From NCBI RefSeq assembly GCF_020102855.1, contig NZ_JADHZD010000003.1, positions 248,001 to 312,000 on the forward strand: DNA of 64,000 bases, written 5' to 3'. Shown here one piece after another: positions 41,736 through 49,076 of the stretch (positions are counted from its first letter, which is position 1; the number at the start of each line of letters is the position of its first letter). This stretch comes from Nocardioides lacusdianchii. Lineage in GTDB: Bacteria; Actinomycetota; Actinomycetes; Propionibacteriales; Nocardioidaceae. A program made the position numbers and the translations under genes. The notes below the pieces were generated by a model, which was not told the origin of the DNA, did no database searches, and saw only the letters and a list, made by a program, of their open reading frames with translations.

Positions 41736-42640
41736 ACCGGCGCACGGCGATCGCCGCACGCGCGTACGCCGCCGCGACCGCCGCGGAGGCGCGGGCGTAC
41801 GGCCTGCGCGAGCGCCGCGTCGACGTCGGGGACTGCTCCCTCGCCCTCCTCGAGGGCGGGCCGGCCGACGCGCCCGCGGTCGTGCTCGTCCACGGCTACT
41901 CCGCCGACCGGGTCGTGTGGGTGCGGTTCGCGCGCCACCTGCTGCGCGACCACCGGGTGATCGTGCCGGAGCTGGCCGGGCACGGCGCGACCGGCTTCAC
42001 CAGCGGCGTCGGCCACTCGGCCCCGGCGCAGGCGGCGCGGCTCGCGACCCTGCTCGACCGCCTCGGCATCGGCTCCGCCCACGTCGGCGGCAACTCGATG
42101 GGCGGCTTCGTGGCCGCCACCCTCGCCGTCGAGCACCCCGACCGGGTCGCCTCGCTGCTGCTCAGCGACGCGGTGGGCGTCGCCTCGCCCGAGCCGAGCG
42201 AGGCCGACGTGCTCTTCCGCCAGGGCCGCAACCCGTTCCTGCTCGAGAGCGTCGCGGACTTCCCCGACTTCTACGCCATGACGATGGCGCGCCCGCCCTT
42301 CCTGCCCGCCGCGCTGCGGGCCGCGGTCGCCGCTGACTACGTCGCCCGGAGGGACCAGCTCGCCGAGATCTTCGCCGACTTCTACGGCGTCGCGACCCTC
42401 GACGACCGGCTCGACGAGATCACCGCTCCCACGTTGGTGATGTGGGGCGAGGAGGACCGCCTGGTCCACCCGAGCACCGCGCGGGCGTGGGCCGAGGGCA
42501 TCGCTGGTGCCCGGACGGTGCTCTACCCCGGCATCGGGCACATGCCGATGCTGGAGGCGCCGGGGCGCAGCGCGGCCGACTACCGCGCCTTCCTGGCCCG
42601 CGTCGCGGCAGCGGACCGACGACGGGACGAAGTGCCCTAG
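41732..42640 (+). CDS. Alpha/beta hydrolase
   Basis: A 302-residue alpha/beta-fold hydrolase. The oxyanion segment is LVHGYSADRVVW, the nucleophile elbow is GGNSMGGFVAA with the catalytic Ser, and the acid and His are in WGEEDRLVHP and GIGHMPMLEAP. The GTG at 41732 overlaps the SDR stop (GTGA). No signal peptide is visible, though residues 5-25 are alanine-rich. Third gene of the monooxygenase operon; hydrolysis of an ester or lactone made by the Baeyer-Villiger enzyme is the simplest inference. Confidence 0.9.
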   Translation: MNRRTAIAARAYAAATAAEARAYGLRERRVDVGDCSLALLEGGPADAPAVVLVHGYSADRVVWVRFARHLLRDHRVIVPELAGHGATGFTSGVGHSAPAQAARLATLLDRLGIGSAHVGGNSMGGFVAATLAVEHPDRVASLLLSDAVGVASPEPSEADVLFRQGRNPFLLESVADFPDFYAMTMARPPFLPAALRAAVAADYVARRDQLAEIFADFYGVATLDDRLDEITAPTLVMWGEEDRLVHPSTARAWAEGIAGARTVLYPGIGHMPMLEAPGRSAADYRAFLARVAAADRRRDEVP

Positions 42641-42673
42641 CGGGTCGGGGCGGCCTGCGGTCGACTGGTCGCC

Positions 42674-44329
42674 ATGTCGTGGTCGGTGAGCCTCCGTCCT
42701 CCGGGGCGGAGGGCACTGCGTGGTGACGTGGTGGCCGGGATCACGGTCGCTGCCTACCTCGTGCCGCAGGTCCTGGCCTACTCCGGGCTGGCGCGCGTGC
42801 CCCCGGCGGCCGGGCTCTGGGCGGCCTTCGTCGCCCTCGCCGTCTACTTCCTCCTCGGCTCCTCGCCGCAGCTGTCCGTCGGCCCGGAGTCGACCACCGC
42901 GCTGATGACGGGCGCCGCCCTGGCCAGCGTCACGGTGACCGGCGAGTCGGCGCAGGACGCGGCGGCCGTGCTGGCCCTGGCGGTCGGGGCGGTGTGCCTG
43001 ATCGCGTGGGCCGGAGGCCTCGCGTTCCTCGCCGACCTGCTCTCCAAGCCGGTGCTCGTCGGCTACATGGCCGGCATCGCCGGGCTCATGGTCCTCTCGC
43101 AGACCGCGCGCGGGAGCGGCGCCGACGTCCCCGACGGCACCGTGCTGGCCCAGACGTGGTGGCTGCTCCAGCACCCCGCAGCCGTGCACGTCCCGACCCT
43201 CGCGGTGTGCCTCGGCACCCTCGCCCTGCTGCTCGCCGGCTCCCGGCTGTGGCCCACCGGCCCGGTGCCGTTGGTCGGCATGCTCGTGGCGACCCTCGGG
43301 GTGGCCCTGGCCGGGCTGCCCGACGACGGGGTGGCCGTGGTCGGGGAGCTGCCCTTCGCCCTGCCGTCGGTCGGCCTGCCGTCGGTCGCGTCGGTGGGGT
43401 CGTGGGCGCTGCTGACGACCGCGCTGGCGATCGCCGTCGTCGGCTTCACCGACAACGTGCTCACCGCCCGGGCCTTCGGCGTACGCCACGGCGACCGCAT
43501 CGACGCGCGCCGCGAGCTCCTGGCCCTGGGCGCGGCGAACGTGGCGGCGGGCGTGGTGCACGGCTTCCCGGTCAGCAGCTCGGGCAGCCGGACGGCGATC
43601 GTCGACGCGGTGGGTGGGCGGTCCCGCTGGGCGGGCCTGTCGACGCTGGCGGCCGCGCTCGTCCTGGTCGTCGCGCTGCGACCGGTCCTGGCCCGCTTCC
43701 CGGACGCCGCCCTCGCCGCGGTCGTGGTCTACGCCGGGCTGCGGCTGGTCGACGTCGCGGAGTTCGTCCGGATCGCGCGCTACCGACGCACCGAGCTGCT
43801 CATCGCGCTGGCCACCACGGCCGGCGTGCTGGTCCTCGGCGTGCTCCAGGGTGTGCTGGTGGCGGTGAGCCTGTCGCTCATCGACCTGCTCCGGCGGGTG
43901 GCGCGGCCGCACGACGCGGTCGAGGGGCTGGTCCCGGACCTGGCGGGCATGCACGACGTCGACGACTACCCCGACGCCGCGCCGGTGCCCGGGCTGCTCG
44001 TCTACCGCTACGACGCGCCGCTGTTCTTCGCCAACGCCGACAACTTCCTCAGCCGCGTCCGGGAGTCGGTGGAGGCGTACGCCCCGCAGTGGGTGGTGCT
44101 CAACACCGAGGCCATCGGCGAGGTCGACCTCACCGGCGCCGACGCCCTCGAGACGCTGCGCGCGGAGCTCGAGGCGCGCGGCGTCGTGCTGGCGCTGGCG
44201 CGGCTCAAGCAGGAGCAGCGCGAGACCCTCGCACCGAGTGGGCTGCTGGAGCGCATCGGGCCCGAGCACGTCTTCCCGACGTTGCCGACCGCGCTCGACG
44301 CCTACCGCGCCGCGACCGGTCAGCGCTGA
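42674..44329 (+). CDS. SulP-family anion transporter with STAS domain
   Basis: A 551-residue SLC26/SulP transporter. The membrane part (about residues 15-415) starts with the conserved DVVAGITVAAYLVPQVLAYSGLARVPPAAGLWAAF and contains LGSSPQLSVGPESTTALM, both family signatures. A C-terminal STAS domain (about 430-551) includes PGLLVYRYDAPLFFANADNF and LNTEAIGEVDLTGADALE. Family members carry sulfate, bicarbonate or dicarboxylates. Sulfate would suit a cell making PAPS for sulfotransferases, but the genes are 25 kb apart. Its end overlaps the convergent glycosyltransferase gene by ten bases. Confidence 0.92.
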   Translation: MSWSVSLRPPGRRALRGDVVAGITVAAYLVPQVLAYSGLARVPPAAGLWAAFVALAVYFLLGSSPQLSVGPESTTALMTGAALASVTVTGESAQDAAAVLALAVGAVCLIAWAGGLAFLADLLSKPVLVGYMAGIAGLMVLSQTARGSGADVPDGTVLAQTWWLLQHPAAVHVPTLAVCLGTLALLLAGSRLWPTGPVPLVGMLVATLGVALAGLPDDGVAVVGELPFALPSVGLPSVASVGSWALLTTALAIAVVGFTDNVLTARAFGVRHGDRIDARRELLALGAANVAAGVVHGFPVSSSGSRTAIVDAVGGRSRWAGLSTLAAALVLVVALRPVLARFPDAALAAVVVYAGLRLVDVAEFVRIARYRRTELLIALATTAGVLVLGVLQGVLVAVSLSLIDLLRRVARPHDAVEGLVPDLAGMHDVDDYPDAAPVPGLLVYRYDAPLFFANADNFLSRVRESVEAYAPQWVVLNTEAIGEVDLTGADALETLRAELEARGVVLALARLKQEQRETLAPSGLLERIGPEHVFPTLPTALDAYRAATGQR

Positions 44330-45696
44330 ACGACCACCGGCGCGGCCTCCTCGTCGAGCAGCTGCGCGAGGAGGTCGACGTACTGGATGAGGTGGCGGTC
44401 GGCGAGGTAGTGGTCGCGCACGTGCAGGTGGGCGGCCCGCCCCAGGTCCCCGCACCGCTCCGGGTCGGCGAGCAGCGACGCCAGCGCCGCGACCAACGCG
44501 ACGCCGTCGCGCGGGTCGTCGAGCAGCAGGCCGGTGACGTCGTGCTCGACCTGGTCGCGGATGCCGCCGACCGCGGAGGCGACCACCGGCCGGGCCTTCC
44601 ACATCGGCTCGGTCACCGTGAGGCCGAAGCCCTCCGCGAGGCTCTTCTGCACCACGACGGTGGCCCACCGCTGGAGGGCGTTGACGACCCGCGCGTTGTC
44701 GACCAGGTCGTCCATCGGGACCGAGACGAGGTGCGTGCGCGCACGTGCCCGCTCCGGCAGCGCGCGCCACTGCGAGCGGCACTCGGCGAGCACCTCCGCG
44801 GCCTCGGGGTCGTCGGCCACCCCACGTGCCTCCGGGCCGGCGAGCACGAGGTGGACGTCGGGCGGCAGGTCGTCGAGGTGCGCGGCGAAGGCGTCCAGCA
44901 CGCCGGCCATGTCCTTGAGCCGGTCCCAGCGGCTGACCTGGAGGACGACGCGGGCATCGTGCGGCAGCGCGGTCCCCTCGACCACCATCCCGGGGCGGTG
45001 CACCAGATCCTCCACCTCCGCGGTGGACAGCTCGGCGTTCTTCGGGCTGAAGGGGTCGAGCGAGGGCGGGATGATCCGCAGCCAGCGCCGGTCGACCCAC
45101 GCAGGCGCGAACTCCTCCCGCGAGAAGACGCAGGCGTGCGCCGGTTCGACCAGCGGGCGCAGGAAGTCCCACGCATCGTCGGTCCACGCGTTGGTCTCGT
45201 CGAGCCCCACGTGGCAGCGCCACACGACGTGGGCCCCCCGCTCGCGCATCGCCCCGGCGAGGCCGGCGGTCTGCGGGTCGTGGAGCAGCACGACGTCGCC
45301 GGGCTGGACGCGACGGAGCAGCTCGTCGCGTTGGCGCGCCAGGGTGGCGTCGTACGCCGCCCGCGCGCCGGCGTCGAGCGCACCGTCGTCGCCGGGGACG
45401 CCGTGCAGCCGGTTGTGGATCCGCTTGGTGACGGCGAAGAAGTCCGCGTCCCCGCCGATGACGAGCCAGCGGATGTCGATGCCGGTGCCGGCCGCGTAGG
45501 CGACGAGCGTGTGCAGCATCTCGGCCACACCGCCCCCGCGCGCGGTCGAGCTGACGTTCCACAGCGTGCGGCCGTCGAGCAGCCGGCGTGCGGTGGCGGC
45601 GTGCTCCTCGACGCGCCGCACCCGCTCCGGTGGGAGGAGCGTGGCCAGACGTGCGAGGGCGACCGGCACGACCGGCACCTCGACCAGCCCGCTCAT
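44320..45696 (-). CDS. TreT-like GT4 glycosyltransferase (trehalose glycosyltransferring synthase type)
   Basis: A 458-residue GT-B fold enzyme. The segment WNVSSTARGGGVAEMLHTLV followed by IDIRWLVIGGDADFFAVTKRIHN is characteristic of TreT-type proteins, which make trehalose from NDP-glucose and glucose. The donor-binding region near the C terminus has EGFGLTVTEPMWKARPVVAS, the E-x7-E pattern of GT4. ATG at 45696 overlaps the stop of a small upstream gene (ATGA). A role in trehalose synthesis is likely but other glycosides are possible; activity of actinobacterial members is less certain than the archaeal ones. Confidence 0.82.
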   Translation of the reverse strand: MSGLVEVPVVPVALARLATLLPPERVRRVEEHAATARRLLDGRTLWNVSSTARGGGVAEMLHTLVAYAAGTGIDIRWLVIGGDADFFAVTKRIHNRLHGVPGDDGALDAGARAAYDATLARQRDELLRRVQPGDVVLLHDPQTAGLAGAMRERGAHVVWRCHVGLDETNAWTDDAWDFLRPLVEPAHACVFSREEFAPAWVDRRWLRIIPPSLDPFSPKNAELSTAEVEDLVHRPGMVVEGTALPHDARVVLQVSRWDRLKDMAGVLDAFAAHLDDLPPDVHLVLAGPEARGVADDPEAAEVLAECRSQWRALPERARARTHLVSVPMDDLVDNARVVNALQRWATVVVQKSLAEGFGLTVTEPMWKARPVVASAVGGIRDQVEHDVTGLLLDDPRDGVALVAALASLLADPERCGDLGRAAHLHVRDHYLADRHLIQYVDLLAQLLDEEAAPVVVQR

Positions 45697-45977
45697 CGCG
45701 GGTCGCGGGGTCGGGGGAGCTCGATCGCGCCGCCCACCCGGATCTCGACGCCGGGCGCGGCGCGACGCGCCACCGCCAGCGCGACGTCCATGCGCCGGAT
45801 CAGCCCGGCCCGGCCCGCGTGGTCGCACTCGGCGACGAACGGCTCGACGAGCTCCACGGCCCGGTGGCACTCGCGGGCCCGCCGCGCCGCGGCGCTGACG
45901 CGCTCCTCGAGGTCACAGACGTCCTCGACGACGACGCGCACGGTGGCAGGCGCGGGTGGGGGTGGCGCGTGGTCCAT
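45693..45977 (-). CDS. Small protein of unknown function coupled to the TreT-like gene
   Basis: A 94-residue protein I do not recognise. It has no signal peptide or membrane segment. The middle (VRVVVEDVCDLEERVSAAARRARECHRAVELVEPFVAECD) is mostly predicted helix with two cysteines. GAGGAG precedes the ATG, and its stop overlaps the glycosyltransferase start by four bases, so the two are made together. A regulatory or stabilising partner of the enzyme is possible; this is inference from coupling only. Confidence 0.65.
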   Translation of the reverse strand: MDHAPPPPAPATVRVVVEDVCDLEERVSAAARRARECHRAVELVEPFVAECDHAGRAGLIRRMDVALAVARRAAPGVEIRVGGAIELPRPRDPR

Positions 45978-46037
45978 CGCAGGCTCCTCGGGTCTCTCCC
46001 CCGAGTCTCGCCGCCTCGTGCGGACGTCGACAGGGTC

Positions 46038-46643
46038 CTAGGTCCCGCCGACGTCCGGGCCCTCGGCCCGCAGCACCACGTCCGCGCGGGTCTCGGGGTG
46101 CTCGAGCCGCGCGTAGGCGTGGCCCTCGGGGATCCACTTGGTGTCCCAGAGGTCGAGCTCGGCCCGGTCGTCGCCCTGGGCGAGATTGCGGGCCTTCGCG
46201 CGCGCACCTGCGGTGTCGGGATCGAGGTCGATCCACACGGCGAGGTCGAACCAGTCGCGCGTGCGGTCGGCGAGGAGACGGATGCCCTCGACGACAAGCA
46301 CCTGTGGCATCGGGTGGTCCTCCACGCCGGTCTGCCCGGTCCACCAGCGGTAGTCGAAGCGCAGCCGCTCAGGTCGCGGCAACCGGCGTGCGCGGGAGAC
46401 CAGCGCCTCGATCGCCGGCCAGTCGTGCTGCTCCCACAACCCGGCGTCCGGGCCGCAGGTCGGGGCGTAGAAGCAGTCGGTCGGCACGACCTGGTCCTCG
46501 TGGAGTCCGAGGTCGGCCCCCAGCCTGGCCGCGAGGGTCGACTTGCCGGCCCCGCCGTGGCCGCTGATCCCCACGATGGGGACGGCCTCGGAGGTCTCGG
46601 CCAGGGCGCGCACGCGCGCCAGCAGGTCGTCGTACGTCGCCAT
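46038..46643 (-). CDS. Uridine-kinase-like P-loop protein
   Basis: A 201-residue P-loop kinase of the uridine kinase/phosphoribulokinase-like group. Walker A is GISGHGGAGKSTLAARL (residues about 25-41), and the following VVPTDCFYAP segment with Asp matches the substrate-binding strand after the P-loop. LVVEGIRLLAD resembles the Walker B-like strand, and the LDLWDTKWIPEGHAYARLEHP end is typical of actinobacterial members annotated as uridine kinase. The true substrate is uncertain. The ATG at 46643 lacks a clear ribosome-binding site and lies 12 bases after the TspO-like gene on the same strand. Confidence 0.82.
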   Translation of the reverse strand: MATYDDLLARVRALAETSEAVPIVGISGHGGAGKSTLAARLGADLGLHEDQVVPTDCFYAPTCGPDAGLWEQHDWPAIEALVSRARRLPRPERLRFDYRWWTGQTGVEDHPMPQVLVVEGIRLLADRTRDWFDLAVWIDLDPDTAGARAKARNLAQGDDRAELDLWDTKWIPEGHAYARLEHPETRADVVLRAEGPDVGGT

Positions 46644-46655
46644 CCCGGAGCCCGC

Positions 46656-47120
46656 TCAGTTCAGCCTGGCGTAGGCCACCGACAGCGCAGTCGCCACCGA
46701 GAGCCAGAGGGCGTACGGCGCCAGTGCCAGGGCACCCCACACCTCGATCCGGGCCACCACGACCAGCAGCACCCACGTGAGTACGGCGGCACCGGCCAGG
46801 CAGGAAGCGGCAGCGACGAGGCTGTGCGGGACGTAGAACAGGTAGGCCCACCCGAGCGCCAGGGCCACCGACACCGCGAGCACGCCGGTGGCCGTCCAGG
46901 CGGCACCCGCCGGTGCGGTGCGGACCGTCGTCACGCCGACGACGAGGAGCAGCAGGAAGTTCAGCGGCCACATCAGGCCGAAGACGATGTCGGGCGGCTG
47001 GAAGGACGGGCGCGCCAGCGAGGCGTACCAGCCCGGCTCGTGGCCGTTCCAGACGTTCGACATTGCGGCGAAGACCACGACCAGCGCGCACCAGGAGAGG
47101 GTCGGCGCCCACGTCGTCAC
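46656..47120 (-). CDS. TspO/MBR-family membrane protein
   Basis: A 154-residue protein with five hydrophobic helices and the family signature LARPSFQPPDIVFGLMWPLNF in the first loop and second helix. Members bind porphyrins or related tetrapyrroles and respond to stress. The GTG at 47120 overlaps the stop of the upstream gene (GTGA). The usual tryptophan at PSW is Phe here, so ligand binding may differ. Confidence 0.82.
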   Translation of the reverse strand: MTTWAPTLSWCALVVVFAAMSNVWNGHEPGWYASLARPSFQPPDIVFGLMWPLNFLLLLVVGVTTVRTAPAGAAWTATGVLAVSVALALGWAYLFYVPHSLVAAASCLAGAAVLTWVLLVVVARIEVWGALALAPYALWLSVATALSVAYARLN

Positions 47121-47494
47121 GCGGTGGTCCCCTCGTCGAGGCGGCGACGTACGGCCGCCTCGAAGGCGTCCACCGAGCCGGCCATCTCGTCGAGCTCGGC
47201 CACCCCGATCAGCTCGCGCCAGGCCCCAACCTCGCGCGCCAGCACCACCGGTGCCCGCGTCGCGGCGACGACCGCTCGCAGGTCGTCGTCGAGCTCGTTG
47301 AGGTGCAGCAGCCGCACCGGCACCGGCAGGCGCGCCACCATCCGGTCCCACTCGCCCTTGCGGCGCACCGTGGAGTGGGTGATGTCGCACAGCCCGCAGT
47401 GGCGGGTGCCGCGCACCTTGCCCCAGACGTACGCCGCCTCCCCGAGCAGCCCACCGTCCGCGTCGTAGACGCCGACGAGCTCGGAGACGGTCAT
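47117..47494 (-). CDS. Conserved-looking protein with HCGLCDITH motif, unknown function
   Basis: A 125-residue cytoplasmic protein without a family I can name. The striking part is GTRHCGLCDITHSTVRRKGEW (residues about 29-49), a CxxC followed by His that could bind a metal or act in redox chemistry. The rest has alternating short strands and helices. ATG at 47494 is preceded by TAGCGT six bases upstream, the leaderless pattern, and the gene is coupled to the TspO-like gene downstream by GTGA. Together they may respond to redox or tetrapyrrole state, but this is a guess from the motif and neighbour. Confidence 0.7.
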   Translation of the reverse strand: MTVSELVGVYDADGGLLGEAAYVWGKVRGTRHCGLCDITHSTVRRKGEWDRMVARLPVPVRLLHLNELDDDLRAVVAATRAPVVLAREVGAWRELIGVAELDEMAGSVDAFEAAVRRRLDEGTTA

Positions 47495-47500
47495 GTCACG

Positions 47501-47506
47501 ACGCTA
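47501..47506 (-). promoter_or_regulatory. Candidate -10 box, leaderless
   Basis: Minus-strand TAGCGT, then six bases, then ATG at 47494. The same hexamer precedes the ABC operon at 48077. Confidence 0.45.
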
Positions 47507-47536
47507 CCGGGGCGGGCCGAGGCGGCACGGACGAGC

Positions 47537-47618
47537 TGGCTCCCCGGGTAGGAGTCGAACCTACGTCGCTAGTCCTGATTCAAAGTCAGGCGGGCCCTGC
47601 CGGCAGACCAACCGGGGA
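47537..47618 (-). tRNA. tRNA-Gln (anticodon TTG)
   Basis: An 82-base tRNA with encoded CCA. Acceptor arms are TCCCCGG and CCGGGGA, the D stem is GGTC/GGCC, the anticodon arm is CCTGA-CTTTGAA-TCAGG giving anticodon TTG, and the T arm is GTAGG-TTCGACT-CCTAC. The discriminator is G, usual for Gln. The stretch between the anticodon and T stems is nine bases, longer than the usual four or five. Upstream on the minus strand, TAGGCT at 47630-47635 is a fitting -10 box. Confidence 0.9.
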
Positions 47619-47629
47619 TCGTGCGGACA

Positions 47630-47635
47630 AGCCTA
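47630..47635 (-). promoter_or_regulatory. Candidate -10 box of the tRNA-Gln gene
   Basis: Minus-strand TAGGCT lies 11 bases before the first base of the mature tRNA. The related hexamer TAGTCT stands at the same place before the truncated copy. Confidence 0.5.
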
Positions 47636-47665
47636 GGGCCCGCCTCGGGCGGGGCTGCCAAGTGC

Positions 47666-47701
47666 CCGGCAGACCAACCGGGGAATGATGGGAAAAGACT
47701 A
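47666..47701 (-). pseudogene. Truncated duplicate of the tRNA-Gln promoter and 5' end
   Basis: The minus-strand sequence TCCCCGGTTGGTCTGCCGG (47666-47684) repeats the first 19 bases of the tRNA exactly, then ends. Upstream, TAGTCT at 47696-47701 and the bases around it resemble the real tRNA's -10 region (TAGGCT), with matching spacing. It cannot fold into a tRNA. It looks like the remnant of a tandem duplication or a recombination scar. Confidence 0.75.
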
Positions 47702-47711
47702 GGGCGCAGGC

Positions 47712-47761
47712 GGGACGTCATGAGAACCGGCGGTCCGAACCGCCAGATCCCATGACGTCCC
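47712..47761. repeat. Nested stem-loop in the gap before the ABC operon
   Basis: Outer arms GGGACGTCATG (47712-47722) and CATGACGTCCC (47751-47761) pair perfectly over 11 bases and enclose inner arms GGCGGT/ACCGCC with a CCGA loop (47729-47744). It lies just past the truncated tRNA copy. It could be a terminator or a mobile-element end. Confidence 0.5.
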
Positions 47762-47816
47762 CCCGCAGGTGTGAGGACAGCCCGACCGCCGGGGTGTTGC
47801 CTGGGCCGCCGAGGCG

Positions 47817-48053
47817 GTGGACGAGGCCGAGGGCGTGTGCCGCGAGCGCTTCGAGTCGTACGTCGACGCGCTGCCGGCGGGCTCGGGCGTGGAGCTGCGC
47901 CCCTATCTGGACGGCGGCATCGAGCGGATGCGGGACCTGGGCACCGACGAGACGCGGTGGACAGGTCGCGTGCGTGGCGTGGAGCGCGGACGGTCGCTTC
48001 GGCGGTTGAGCCGATCTTCACCACACCTCCACACGTCTCGGGGCCATCCCTGA
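47817..48053 (+). pseudogene. Possible decayed coding remnant
   Basis: The 470-base gap between the tRNA and the ABC operon holds one frame with protein-like composition: from a GTG at 47817 it reads DEAEGVCRERFESYVDAL, then PYLDGGIERMRDLGTDE, before losing such character at about residue 55. An in-frame stop lies at about 47768, upstream of the apparent domain start, so it looks like the truncated middle of a lost gene rather than an intact one. I do not recognise the family. Confidence 0.3.
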
Positions 48054-48076
48054 TGCCGGGGGTCGGTCCCGACCGC

Positions 48077-48082
48077 TAGCGT
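48077..48082 (+). promoter_or_regulatory. Candidate -10 box of the ABC operon, leaderless
   Basis: TAGCGT, seven bases, then GTG at 48090. This decided the choice of GTG 48090 over an in-frame GTG at 48081, which would lie within the -10 box. Confidence 0.5.
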
Positions 48083-48089
48083 GGCCGGT

Positions 48090-49076
48090 GTGACGGGGGA
48101 ACACGCAGGACACACGGGAGCGGTGCACACCGGGGGGCTGCCGGTCATCACGACCGCGGGCCTCACCAAGCACTACGGGACGGTCCACGCGCTGACCGAC
48201 CTCACGGTCGAGGTCGGCGCGGGCGTGACGGGTCTGGTCGGCGCCAACGGCGCGGGCAAGTCGACGCTCATCAAGATCCTGCTGGGGCTCCTCGAGCCGA
48301 CCGGCGGGCACGCGAGCGTGCTGGGCCACGACATCGAGCACGGCGGGCAGGAGATCCGCCGGGTGGTGGGCTACATGCCCGAGCACGACTGCCTGCCGCC
48401 CGACGTCAGCGCGAGCGACTTCGTGGTCCACATGGCCCGGATGTCCGGCCTCGGCTCGAGCGCGGCCCGCGAGCGCGCCGCCGACGTGCTGCGCCACGTG
48501 GGCCTCGACGAGGAGCGCTATCGGCCGATGGGCGGCTACTCCACCGGCATGAAGCAGCGTGCCAAGCTCGCCCAGGCCCTCGCCCACGACCCGCAGCTGG
48601 TGTTCCTCGACGAGCCCACCAACGGCCTGGACCCGGCGGCCCGCACCGACATGCTGCGGCTGGTGCAGCGCATCGGCAGCGACTTCGGCATCGCGGTCCT
48701 CGTCACCTCCCACCTCCTCGGCGAGCTCGAGCAGGTCAGCGACCACGTGATCGTGCTCGACGGTGGCCACCTGCTGCGCTCCAGCGCCACCGGCGACTTC
48801 CTCCAGCGCACCGGCAGCCTGCTGGTGGAGGTCATCGGCACCGAGACCGAGCGCGACCGGCTCGGCGAGGCGCTCGCGCAGCGTGGCCTCACCTGCCGGC
48901 CGCGGGGCCCGATGGTGTCGATCGACCCGCCCCCGCCGGAGCTCGCCCTCGAGGGCGCGGCGCACGACCTGATCCGCGACGTCGCCGCCGAGCTCGGCCT
49001 CGGCCTGATGCGGCTGCAGCCCGACCGCGGCCACCTCGAGGACGTCTTCCTGGAGGAGGGTGCGACCCGTGCCTGA
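48090..49076 (+). CDS. ABC transporter ATPase, first pair
   Basis: A 328-residue ATPase. Walker A is GANGAGKST, the signature is YSTGMKQRAKLA, Walker B is LVFLDEPTNGLDP and the H-loop is in VTSHLLGELEQ. A C-terminal extension of about 100 residues follows the core, as in exporters of the CcmA/NatA type. Its start is set by the leaderless promoter. It overlaps the permease gene by eight bases and forms the first of two ATPase/permease pairs, so a four-gene exporter of lipid, ion or drug is likely. Substrate unknown. Confidence 0.92.
   Translation: MTGEHAGHTGAVHTGGLPVITTAGLTKHYGTVHALTDLTVEVGAGVTGLVGANGAGKSTLIKILLGLLEPTGGHASVLGHDIEHGGQEIRRVVGYMPEHDCLPPDVSASDFVVHMARMSGLGSSAARERAADVLRHVGLDEERYRPMGGYSTGMKQRAKLAQALAHDPQLVFLDEPTNGLDPAARTDMLRLVQRIGSDFGIAVLVTSHLLGELEQVSDHVIVLDGGHLLRSSATGDFLQRTGSLLVEVIGTETERDRLGEALAQRGLTCRPRGPMVSIDPPPPELALEGAAHDLIRDVAAELGLGLMRLQPDRGHLEDVFLEEGATRA

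Noticed and set aside
41687..45562. A 1291-codon open frame on the minus strand across the hydrolase, SulP and glycosyltransferase region
   Set aside because: It opposes well-supported genes with clear motifs and its translation is Arg/Gly/Ala/Pro-rich without domains, as expected for antisense frames in GC-rich coding sequence.
47537..47761. Integrative element with tRNA attachment site
   Set aside because: No integrase gene is nearby and the duplicated part is the 5' end of the tRNA, not the 3' end used by most integrases.
47752..48009. An 85-codon plus-strand frame in the tRNA-ABC gap
   Set aside because: Its translation is Arg/Ala/Cys/Trp-rich and runs out of frame with the more protein-like remnant at 47817.
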